Source: an uncultured Ruminococcus sp. (GTDB lineage: Bacteria; Bacillota; Clostridia; Lachnospirales; Lachnospiraceae). Taken from it: 64,000 nucleotides of DNA. Where the stretch lies: assembly GCA_900544395.1 (NCBI GenBank), contig UQVC01000013.1, forward strand, positions 1-64,000, given 5' to 3'. Both the position numbers and the translations under genes were made by a program. The notes beneath the pieces were generated by a model. It searched no databases, was not told where the DNA came from, and was given only the letters and a program-made list of their open reading frames with translations. Shown one piece after another: positions 55,856 through 61,978 of this stretch. Positions within the stretch are counted from its first letter, which is position 1; the number at the start of each line of letters is the position of its first letter.

Positions 55856-56092
55856 ATGTGGAACTATGAAAAACGATTGCAATACCCTGTAAAGATCACA
55901 CAGACAAATCCGAAAATTGCGAAAATTATTATTTCGCAGTTTGGTGGACCTGACGGAGAATTGGCAGCATCTATGAGATACCTGTCTCAGAGATATACCA
56001 TGCCGTATAAAGAAGTAACTGCGACTTTAACAGATATCGGTACATCTGTACCGATATTGCACACGTTACTTTTCAATAAAAGATGTTTCTAA
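55856..56092 (+). pseudogene. cotJC: cotJC, 5' part, interrupted by an integrative element
   Basis: The frame starts MWNYEKRLQYPVKITQTNP after AGGAGG and continues through FGGPDGELAASMRYLSQRYTMP to LTDIGT, matching CotJC, a manganese-catalase-like coat enzyme of about 190 residues. Intact relatives continue LTDIGTEE, with the metal ligands beyond. Here, after about 60 residues, the frame changes to element sequence (SVPILHTLLF) and stops at 56092. The missing part should lie at the other end of the element, outside the window. As read, the product would lack most of the catalytic domain. Confidence 0.9.
56034..56057. repeat. Palindrome at the element/cotJC junction (putative attL)
   Basis: ATATCGGTACA (56034-56044), a 2-nt centre TC, and TGTACCGATAT (56047-56057) form a perfect 11-bp inverted repeat exactly where cotJC coding sequence ends. 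Large serine recombinases cut at a central dinucleotide between inverted half-sites, so this is the likely hybrid attachment site. The exact crossover bases cannot be set without the empty site. Confidence 0.65.
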
Positions 56093-57682
56093 AATTTCTG
56101 TTTTGAAATATTCTCCTTTTCCCGTTGCCTTTACTTTCAGCCGGATTCCTATCGGTATTGACTTCAACCATACATCAACAATATTTCCCTTATGAATCTC
56201 CACATGGTCTAGTACTTCCTTATAAACATCTTCGCTATCACTATCCAGTTCCATAATTTCATCTAAGGCTTTTATATACTTCTCCATATGATTTACCTGA
56301 CGAGAATCCGACTTGTCTTTTTGTAAAGCATCTGATAGTTGTATATTCAGTTTTTCAAGTTCTTCGTTATACCACTCTGTTTGATTCTGCAAATCTTCCT
56401 TTGAAATCAGTCCATCAAGCATTAAATCAATCGCTTTTCGTTTCTTCATTTCAAGATTATCTATTTTCTTCTTGATTTTCTTTGAATCTACTTTTTTTGC
56501 TGTTGCTTTTTGAAGCTGTGAGATTTCTTTTAAAATTTCTTTTTTCAAGGAATCACGTTCTCCTTGAACAAGAGTGATACAGTAATTCATGCAAGTTTTT
56601 AAAGAACGGTCATTGATAGAAGAATTATTACAGCCGATTTCGTTTCCGTCAGCATCTTGTTTCTTTGTGCCATGATTCGCAGCAGCATAACAACGCCAAG
56701 CCTTATAGACATCTCCACTCATTAATTTTTTTGTACGGCTGACATAACGGCATCCACATTCCGCACAATGGATTTTTCCACTACACCAATAGCGGTTACT
56801 ATGCTTTGATTTCTGTTCTTCTGAAGGAGAACGCCTTTTCAATTCCTCCTGTGTCCTGTTCCATAAATCTCTGTCAATAATAGGTTCATGATGTTCTTTC
56901 AAGTAAACCATTTCCTCCTCTCCCCTGTTGTATTTCTTTGAATGAGTTAGATAATCTGGTGTGTATGTTTTCTTCTGACATAAATCCCCTACATATTTTT
57001 CATTTCTTAACACCCGAAGAATAACTACATTAGACCATAAAGCAATTCTTTTCGGTCGCATACCTTCTGCAAGAAGTTCCTTTGCAATAGTCCATGTTCC
57101 TTTTCCTTCATTTGTATATTTATGAAAAATTGCTTGCACTATCGGAACTTCTTCTTCGTTAATATGTAGTTGTCCATTCTGAACAGTATAACCTAATAAG
57201 TCTCTGCCAAATACAACACCTTTTTCCATCTGACGCTTTTGCCCCCATTTCACACGTTCCGAAGTCTTTCTGGATTCTTCCTGTGCGATACTTGCCATAA
57301 TAGTTAAGCGAAGTTCTCCATCAGCGTCTCTTGTGTCGATATTATCAATAGTAAAAATAACGCCGACACCTGCTGATTTAAGTTTGCGTGTATAAGACAG
57401 CGTATCTACTGTATTTCTGGCGAACCTTGCAACCTCTTTTGTTATAATCAAGTCAACCTCTCCGTTTAGAGCATCCTGTATCATTTTCTTAAAGCCGGAA
57501 CGTTTCTTTATCTGTGTTCCGCTGATTCCCTCATCATAATACACTTCACTAAGTTTCCAACCTTCATGATGTGTAATATAATCAGCAAAATAACTTCTTT
57601 GGCTTAAAAGTGAATTCGTTTGGTCTTCTTTATCTGTAGATACTCTGGCATATGCCGCAACCCTTAAAATATTTTCTTTCAT
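56066..57682 (-). CDS. Large serine recombinase (integrase/excisionase of the element)
   Basis: A 538-residue recombinase that should catalyse integration and excision. The resolvase domain has YARVSTD with catalytic Ser15, then DLIITKEVARFARNT with the active-site Arg cluster. A recombinase domain follows (about 165-280), a zinc ribbon with Cys pairs (HCAECG, later RCY and GCNN), and a coiled coil (about 390-470). Length and layout fit the TndX/TnpX-type family. GGAGG lies seven bases before the ATG at 57682. It ends nine bases from the junction palindrome. Confidence 0.95.
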   Translation of the reverse strand: MKENILRVAAYARVSTDKEDQTNSLLSQRSYFADYITHHEGWKLSEVYYDEGISGTQIKKRSGFKKMIQDALNGEVDLIITKEVARFARNTVDTLSYTRKLKSAGVGVIFTIDNIDTRDADGELRLTIMASIAQEESRKTSERVKWGQKRQMEKGVVFGRDLLGYTVQNGQLHINEEEVPIVQAIFHKYTNEGKGTWTIAKELLAEGMRPKRIALWSNVVILRVLRNEKYVGDLCQKKTYTPDYLTHSKKYNRGEEEMVYLKEHHEPIIDRDLWNRTQEELKRRSPSEEQKSKHSNRYWCSGKIHCAECGCRYVSRTKKLMSGDVYKAWRCYAAANHGTKKQDADGNEIGCNNSSINDRSLKTCMNYCITLVQGERDSLKKEILKEISQLQKATAKKVDSKKIKKKIDNLEMKKRKAIDLMLDGLISKEDLQNQTEWYNEELEKLNIQLSDALQKDKSDSRQVNHMEKYIKALDEIMELDSDSEDVYKEVLDHVEIHKGNIVDVWLKSIPIGIRLKVKATGKGEYFKTEILETSFIEK

Positions 57683-57707
57683 TGTGCTACCTCCATAAAT
57701 GAAAATA

Positions 57708-57756
57708 GCACACCACAAGACAACTATATTGTATCAAAATCTCTTGTGATGTGCAA
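57708..57756 (-). promoter_or_regulatory. Recombinase promoter flanked by a 13-bp inverted repeat
   Basis: On the minus strand, TTGCAC (57751-57756), a 17-bp spacer and TACAAT (57728-57733) form a promoter. The arms GCACATCACAAGA (57742-57754) and TCTTGTGGTGTGC (57708-57720), one G-T pair, lie over the -35 side and the start of the transcript. They could be paired operator half-sites, or fold in RNA from upstream genes. Confidence 0.6.
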
Positions 57757-57767
57757 TTTGATTTGCG

Positions 57768-57935
57768 TTATTTTTCATTTATCAGAGAATTTAGTTGCTC
57801 ATCTGACAAAAGGGAGCGTCTATGTAATTCTTTATATATTCCGCACTTTAAGATTTTACGAAAGGATTTTTGAATTTCTGCTGAAATCAGTTTATTATCT
57901 GGCTCTTTTTCTGATTCGCCAGTAGGTTCTTGCAT
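57768..57935 (-). CDS. Small element protein (55 aa), SHOCT-like
   Basis: A 55-residue protein starting MQEPTGESEKEPDN, with a helical second half containing RKILKCGIYKELHRRSLLSDEQLNSLI. The pattern, helix then LLSDEQLNSLI, resembles short SHOCT-like proteins encoded beside recombinases in Firmicute elements. AAGGGGG is six bases before the ATG. It lies between rep and the recombinase, 57 bp after rep. Function is unknown; an excision accessory role is possible. Confidence 0.65.
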   Translation of the reverse strand: MQEPTGESEKEPDNKLISAEIQKSFRKILKCGIYKELHRRSLLSDEQLNSLINEK

Positions 57936-57992
57936 ACAATTCCCCCTTTCTCTGACTTATAATTAGATTATGCAAAAGCTACAAAAATGTTC

Positions 57993-59027
57993 CTAATCTT
58001 TCTGTTCCAAAAAGGGGAGTTTTTGCTGTTCCTCTGCTGTCACAGCATGAAAATCATTATCTCTTTCCAAATAGGCTTGTACAGACGGATAGACAGTTTT
58101 CTTCCCCTTATCGTCATACGTTATCACTTTATGGATTCGCCTTAAAAAGGCTTCCCATGATTCCCTGTCCTCTCTTTGTGCTTCTGGATATTGCCGCTCT
58201 AACGCCCAGTTTGATATAATATAAACCTTATTGTAGCAGGCATATTTATTTGCATATCTGGACGGAAGTTCTAACGGATAAATATCACAGTACAGGAGCA
58301 TTTCTTTCAGACGGAGAGAGGAACGAAACTCATCAAAGGCAATAACGGGCTGACAGCGATACCCATCAAAAGGATTTTTGTAATCCGTAATACGGTAAAC
58401 ATCTATAAAATTATGTGCTTCTAACACACCTCTTGTCTTTCCTGTACCTGTATGACCGCTGATATAGCACACTTCCATGTCAAGCCGGACAGAATCCTTG
58501 AAACGTTCCGTAAGAATAGTAGTCCGAACTTTATCAATTTTATCAATCTGCAAGATATAGTCCTGATTGACCGCCAGAATCTCTGCATTTGTCATGTTAT
58601 CCAGTACCATTTGATACAGTTCTGACATATCGTATCTTTTTCCTCTGCTGTCCGGCGGACGTGTTCCGTATTCCTCAAAAGAACCCTCTATTTTCGTTTC
58701 CTGCTTTGAATCATTTTCCCATTTCCCCGACTTACTCACATAAGCAATATTATCGGAAATTGTGCTTCTACATCGTTCTATATGAGATTCCGGGAGATAA
58801 CGCTTAAGCATGCTGAATCGTACTCTGGATGAAAACACGACAAAGATATGTGTATGGAACAATGTGCCTTTTTCGTCCGCCATGCAGAGATAAACCAGTG
58901 TCTTAAAATTTCTATGGAAAATCTCCAAGATATGTTCGTGTGTATATCCTTTTTCCAATGGGTCATTGATTGTTAATTGATACATCAACGCTTGTGTGTC
59001 TGCTATGATAATCACTCCTTTGTGCAT
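57993..59027 (-). CDS. CRESS-type Rep: HUH endonuclease plus SF3 helicase
   Basis: Up to 344 residues with all the motifs of circovirus-like Rep proteins. Motif I is QLTINDP (17-23), motif II HTH (58-60), motif III YVSK with catalytic Tyr96 and Lys99. The SF3 helicase has Walker A GHTGTGKT (191-198), Walker B AFDEF (DE 232-233) and motif C IISN (272-273), with CDIYPLELP between as in viral Reps. It should nick a stem-loop origin and unwind DNA for rolling-circle replication or transfer. The start is unclear: the ATG at 59027 has no ribosome site, while AAAGGAG (59015-59021) is placed for an ATA or ATC codon near 59006. Another ATG is at 58985. Confidence 0.93.
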   Translation of the reverse strand: MHKGVIIIADTQALMYQLTINDPLEKGYTHEHILEIFHRNFKTLVYLCMADEKGTLFHTHIFVVFSSRVRFSMLKRYLPESHIERCRSTISDNIAYVSKSGKWENDSKQETKIEGSFEEYGTRPPDSRGKRYDMSELYQMVLDNMTNAEILAVNQDYILQIDKIDKVRTTILTERFKDSVRLDMEVCYISGHTGTGKTRGVLEAHNFIDVYRITDYKNPFDGYRCQPVIAFDEFRSSLRLKEMLLYCDIYPLELPSRYANKYACYNKVYIISNWALERQYPEAQREDRESWEAFLRRIHKVITYDDKGKKTVYPSVQAYLERDNDFHAVTAEEQQKLPFLEQKD

Positions 59028-59045
59028 TTTGTGCTATGATGTGAG

Positions 59046-59062
59046 CAAGGCAGAAAGCCTTG
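59046..59062. repeat. Short inverted repeat next to the origin
   Basis: CAAGGC and GCCTTG enclose AGAAA between the origin hairpin and rep. It may be a Rep-binding site or part of the rep leader; neither is shown. Confidence 0.4.
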
Positions 59063-59088
59063 TAGTTACTGGTGTTTTTCATGTTTGT

Positions 59089-59119
59089 GCCATGTTGGGT
59101 AATACTAGCCCAACATGGC
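59089..59119 (-). other. Stem-loop replication origin with circovirus-type nonanucleotide
   Basis: On the minus strand a perfect 11-bp stem GCCATGTTGGG/CCCAACATGGC (59109-59119 and 59089-59099) closes a 9-nt loop. The apex reads TAGTATTAC (59107 down to 59099), the conserved nonanucleotide of circovirus and nanovirus origins, with its last C in the 3' arm. In those viruses Rep nicks between positions 7 and 8. It lies about 60 bp upstream of the CRESS-type rep gene on the same strand. Confidence 0.85.
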
Positions 59120-59125
59120 AGGGCT

Positions 59126-59153
59126 AAGGGCTTGCGGCTTCGCCGCCGCCCTT
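59126..59153. repeat. GC-rich hairpin beside the origin
   Basis: AAGGGC/GCCCTT (6 bp) and an inner GCGGC/GCCGC (5 bp) form a second stem-loop between the origin and the end of the FtsK-like gene. No U run follows. It could be a terminator-like structure or part of the origin. Confidence 0.5.
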
Positions 59154-59170
59154 GCCTGCCTTTAGGGATA

Positions 59171-59923
59171 TTACGACAATGCCTTGACACAGATTTCCTG
59201 CATTTTTTCCATATCCCTCACAGTCGGGATTTTAACAAAGTGTAAATCCGAGCCTTGAAGAAGTAAAATCCCTTCTCCCCTTTCAAATTGCCTGTTTTCT
59301 ACCATTTCAATATATTCCTTTGGCATGAGCATTTCATAAATACTCCGCATAGGTGCACCGAGAATCATAATGATTCCGTAGTTCAAACGGCTACCGTCTG
59401 GAAAAGCTTTTGCGTCTGGACGCTGGCAGGAACAGATAAAACGAACTCCCAATGACCTGCCAAGCATGAGAATTTCTGAAACCTTGTTCATCACATCTGC
59501 TGCCTTTTTCTTGTCCTCTCCCTGCAAGGCTAAGATATTTGCCATATATTCATCCCAAATTAGGGTTACTGTATATCTGTTTTTATCTTCTCCTGACTGT
59601 CTTTTATGTAAAATTGTATAGACAACCTCTAAGGCTTCTAATGATTTTTTATAAGGATAGTAAAAAGTGCACCCTCTTAAAAAAGCAAATGAATCGTCTT
59701 GCTTAAAATCTGCAAAGAAATACTCCGCTTCTGGTGGCGAAGCAAGAATCAGCATTTTCAGACACCAGACAAGTGCATAAGATTTCCCACTACCGGACAT
59801 ACCGCATAAAATCATATGGCTATTCGTTTTCAGGGATATATCCGTAAACAGAGCATCTCTTTTCCCGTACCCATGCCAAGCGTCATAATCATACCCTAGT
59901 TTGAGAAAATTATTCTTCGTCAT
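59171..59923 (-). CDS. FtsK/SpoIIIE-type coupling ATPase (TcpA-like), ATPase part
   Basis: A 250-residue protein reduced to one FtsK-like motor. Walker A is GMSGSGKS (41-48), FFADFKQDD follows, Walker B is TLIWDEYMA, and GRSLGVRFICSCQRPDA is the sensor region. It lacks membrane segments, which are on the preceding gene. In Firmicute elements such proteins deliver the Rep/relaxase-bound strand to a conjugation pore. GAGGCG is six bases before the ATG. It overlaps the membrane gene by 14 bp. Confidence 0.88.
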   Translation of the reverse strand: MTKNNFLKLGYDYDAWHGYGKRDALFTDISLKTNSHMILCGMSGSGKSYALVWCLKMLILASPPEAEYFFADFKQDDSFAFLRGCTFYYPYKKSLEALEVVYTILHKRQSGEDKNRYTVTLIWDEYMANILALQGEDKKKAADVMNKVSEILMLGRSLGVRFICSCQRPDAKAFPDGSRLNYGIIMILGAPMRSIYEMLMPKEYIEMVENRQFERGEGILLLQGSDLHFVKIPTVRDMEKMQEICVKALS

Positions 59924-60479
59924 ACAATACGCCTCTTTCCGGCGGCTTTCTTCCCTTTTTGCTGTACATCACAATCAGCTTTCCTTTATCTTTATTTTTG
60001 CCACCATATTCTAAATCAGGATTCACAAAATGTAGATTCATACAATCGGCAATCGCTTCTTTGCATTTTCGCCACCGTTCCATAGGAATCTGACTGTAAA
60101 ATACCCTTGTTGTTACCCCTGTTTTTTTATCCCTGTTCTTTTTTATCAGAACTGGACAGCCGTTTCTTAAATCCTGCCCAGTAAAGGCAAGCCCAAGATT
60201 ATATTCATCATGCTTTACCGTCATAACTCCAATACAATAGACTGTAAAAATAAATAGAATTATAAACATGATAGTTCCTCCAATATGGACGATACCACGC
60301 CAAACGGGAAGTATCAGTTTAGGAGCATGAGCATATAACCCTGATTTCTGATTCCAGAACATCCAAAAGCCTGCTAATATCGCCAATGGGAAAATATTGA
60401 GGTATGGTCTTAAAATCAACTGCTGTATTGCTAATGAAAGCCGGAAATAACGTTTTTTTATTCTCTCTAAAATTCTCAT
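59910..60479 (-). CDS. Membrane partner of the FtsK-like coupling ATPase
   Basis: A 189-residue protein with two membrane segments (about 27-45 and 60-85) after a basic start, then a cytosolic domain (95-189) with LGLAFTGQDLRNGCPVLIKKN and RVFYSQIPMERWRKCKEAI. This matches the N-terminal part of larger TcpA/FtsK coupling proteins, here as a separate gene overlapping the ATPase gene by 14 bp. The split could be ancestral or arise from a frameshift. AGGAGAG precedes the ATG. Confidence 0.7.
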   Translation of the reverse strand: MRILERIKKRYFRLSLAIQQLILRPYLNIFPLAILAGFWMFWNQKSGLYAHAPKLILPVWRGIVHIGGTIMFIILFIFTVYCIGVMTVKHDEYNLGLAFTGQDLRNGCPVLIKKNRDKKTGVTTRVFYSQIPMERWRKCKEAIADCMNLHFVNPDLEYGGKNKDKGKLIVMYSKKGRKPPERGVLYDEE

Positions 60480-60507
60480 AATCTCTCCTTTTCTTTTGTC
60501 TTTGTCA

Positions 60508-60536
60508 GAGGGGAGAGTGTCTCCCCTCCCCCCCCC
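60508..60536. repeat. Hairpin followed by a nine-C tract
   Basis: GAGGGGAGA and TCTCCCCTC (9 bp, GTG loop, 60508-60528) are followed by a run of nine C (60528-60536) between two element genes. The run is prone to slippage. Its role is unknown. Confidence 0.6.
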
Positions 60537-60550
60537 GACAAAATGTCACA

Positions 60551-60784
60551 TTACACTATTGTAATGGATTCAATTTTTCCTTTGTAATTAAAGGAAATCT
60601 CCAAAGTATCATTGACTTTTACCTGTTCTGGCAGAGAGATTCCTTCTTTAAGGAAGAATTTTTCTGCTCTCAGTCCATGAACATTTTCATCTTTGAAAGC
60701 TACAAAAATATTCATTCCTACAATCTGTTCTCCGTCTTTATTGGTAAAATCGACACCCATAAAACCGAGTAATTTTGCCTGCAT
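60551..60784 (-). CDS. Small beta-rich element protein, possibly single-strand DNA binding
   Basis: A 77-residue protein from MQAKLLGFMGVDFTNKDGEQIVG to GKIESITIV, mostly beta strands, without membrane segments. Size and strand pattern would suit a small OB-fold protein such as a single-strand DNA binder for rolling-circle replication; this is inference from context. AGGTGGTG precedes the ATG at 60784. It leads the element's transfer genes and is followed 71 bp later by the membrane protein. Confidence 0.6.
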   Translation of the reverse strand: MQAKLLGFMGVDFTNKDGEQIVGMNIFVAFKDENVHGLRAEKFFLKEGISLPEQVKVNDTLEISFNYKGKIESITIV

Positions 60785-60825
60785 AAGTTTCACCACCTTC
60801 CTATCATACATACAAATATTTTTTC

Positions 60826-60853
60826 GTTAAGCACTTAACTTGTTTTAATTATA
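60826..60853 (-). promoter_or_regulatory. Element transfer-gene promoter with a palindromic operator
   Basis: On the minus strand, TATAAT (60848-60853) lies 64 bp before the small-protein start, with a weak ACGACA -35. Directly downstream is GTTAAG-CA-CTTAAC (60826-60839), a 6-bp palindrome suitable for an Xre-type repressor, probably the divergent one at 61008. Confidence 0.5.
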
Positions 60854-60900
60854 ACTTGCTTTTTAATACTTGTCGTGATATTCTTTTAACTATGATATAT

Positions 60901-60929
60901 TTGACATAATCGTATTTTTAATCTATCTT
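60901..60929 (+). promoter_or_regulatory. Probable promoter of the Xre-type regulator gene
   Basis: A consensus TTGACA (60901-60906), a 17-bp spacer and TATCTT (60924-60929). The leader would be about 70 nt, AT-rich, without a clear fold. Confidence 0.5.
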
Positions 60930-61007
60930 ATGTATGATACAGTTATTAAAATTTATATCATGTTTCTTAATAAGCATTTTTTATAAATTAAAAGGAGTAT
61001 TAAAACT

Positions 61008-61577
61008 ATGGACTATGAAGAATTTAAAAAAGACGTATCTTTACGGTTAAAAGAAATTAGGAGAAAAAATAATGATACCCAAGAGAAATTAGCCACAGAA
61101 ATCAATATATCTAAAGAAAATTTATCCAAAATCGAGCAAGGTAGAGTAAACTTGACCTTAGAAAATTTATTCAGAATTGCCGAACACTATCATGTTTCAT
61201 ATGACTACCTTTGCAAAGGTGAATCCACAAGCACATTTTTAAACACACTAGAAAAACTAGTATCCATTAAATTTATATCTGCTCAAAGCGGAGAACAAAA
61301 GTTGAAATATCCTGTGTTAAAAATAAATCAAACGCTATTAGATTATCTAATCCAAAAAGCTCTTGCTGATATTCACCCTAAAATGCCAGACCATATAAAA
61401 GCACAGTGGAAAAAAGAACTGCAAAACAATTTTTACAATGATATGAATAAAAAGGATTCACCTTATAATACTGAATTTGCACTTGTCAAAGAAGACTTAA
61501 TTTATCCTGATGATAATAAGAGTGATTGGAAACAATCTGATTTATTGCGAGAAATAGATAAAGCAATCACACAGTAA
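61008..61577 (+). CDS. Xre-type HTH transcriptional regulator
   Basis: 189 residues. The N-terminal HTH_3 domain (about 8-65) has RLKEIRRKNNDTQEKLATEI, NISKENLSKIEQG and LENLFRIAEHYHVSYDYL. The C-terminal 120 residues are helical and unrecognised, perhaps for dimerisation or signal sensing. It is divergent from the element's transfer genes and so probably represses them. AAAAGGAG is upstream. Confidence 0.82.
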   Translation: MDYEEFKKDVSLRLKEIRRKNNDTQEKLATEINISKENLSKIEQGRVNLTLENLFRIAEHYHVSYDYLCKGESTSTFLNTLEKLVSIKFISAQSGEQKLKYPVLKINQTLLDYLIQKALADIHPKMPDHIKAQWKKELQNNFYNDMNKKDSPYNTEFALVKEDLIYPDDNKSDWKQSDLLREIDKAITQ

Positions 61578-61580
61578 AAA

Positions 61581-61624
61581 TAAAACAGCGTTGCAGATAC
61601 TTCTTTGTCTGCAACGCTGTTTTA
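61581..61624. terminator. Bidirectional intrinsic terminator
   Basis: A perfect 17-bp inverted repeat (61581-61597 and 61608-61624) with a 10-nt loop and A/T outer ends separates the two convergent regulator genes. Confidence 0.88.
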
Positions 61625-61870
61625 TTCATCATGTCCTTTTAACAAATCATCAGTGGTAATACCAAAAAACTCCGCTAAAGCAACAACTTCATAATCTGGA
61701 ACGAATCTTTTCCCCTGCTCTATCCTCAAAATAGTTAAGTCTGTAAAATCCCGCCCTTCTAATTGAAGTTTTTCAGCTAAAGTCTTTTGTGTCATACCAG
61801 CTTTCTTTCTTAATTTTTTCAGATTGCTCCCAATTATATTTTTGGAAGTTCCATTCCAATATATTTTCAT
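61622..61870 (-). CDS. Small Xre-type HTH regulator
   Basis: An 82-residue protein that is nearly all HTH_3: IIGSNLKKLRKKAGMTQKTLAEKLQ, TDLTILRIEQGKRFVPDYEVVALAEFF, then DDLL. AGGAAG is six bases before the ATG. It is divergent from the lipoprotein gene, and two identical 19-bp repeats in the shared promoter region are likely its operators. Confidence 0.82.
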   Translation of the reverse strand: MKIYWNGTSKNIIGSNLKKLRKKAGMTQKTLAEKLQLEGRDFTDLTILRIEQGKRFVPDYEVVALAEFFGITTDDLLKGHDE

Positions 61871-61880
61871 ACAGCACTTC

Positions 61881-61899
61881 CTTCTAAAGATGAAGTTTT
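61881..61899 (+). repeat. Operator-like repeat, copy 1
   Basis: CTTCTAAAGATGAAGTTTT, identical to copy 2 at 61933-61951. It contains the dyad CTTC-N7-GAAG and lies just upstream of the small Xre gene's start. Confidence 0.7.
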
Positions 61900-61902
61900 G
61901 TA

Positions 61903-61931
61903 TTGATGTTATAACAATTTTTTGCTATTAT
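61903..61931 (+). promoter_or_regulatory. Promoter of the lipoprotein gene
   Basis: TTGATG (61903-61908), a 17-bp spacer and TATTAT (61926-61931). It lies between the two 19-bp repeats, copy 2 starting right after the -10, so a bound repressor would block it. Confidence 0.65.
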
Positions 61932-61932
61932 A

Positions 61933-61951
61933 CTTCTAAAGATGAAGTTTT
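61933..61951 (+). repeat. Operator-like repeat, copy 2
   Basis: The second exact copy of CTTCTAAAGATGAAGTTTT, 52 bp from the first, positioned over the expected transcription start of the lipoprotein gene. Confidence 0.7.
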
Positions 61952-61978
61952 TAACAAAAATATAAAGGAGTTAAAGAA

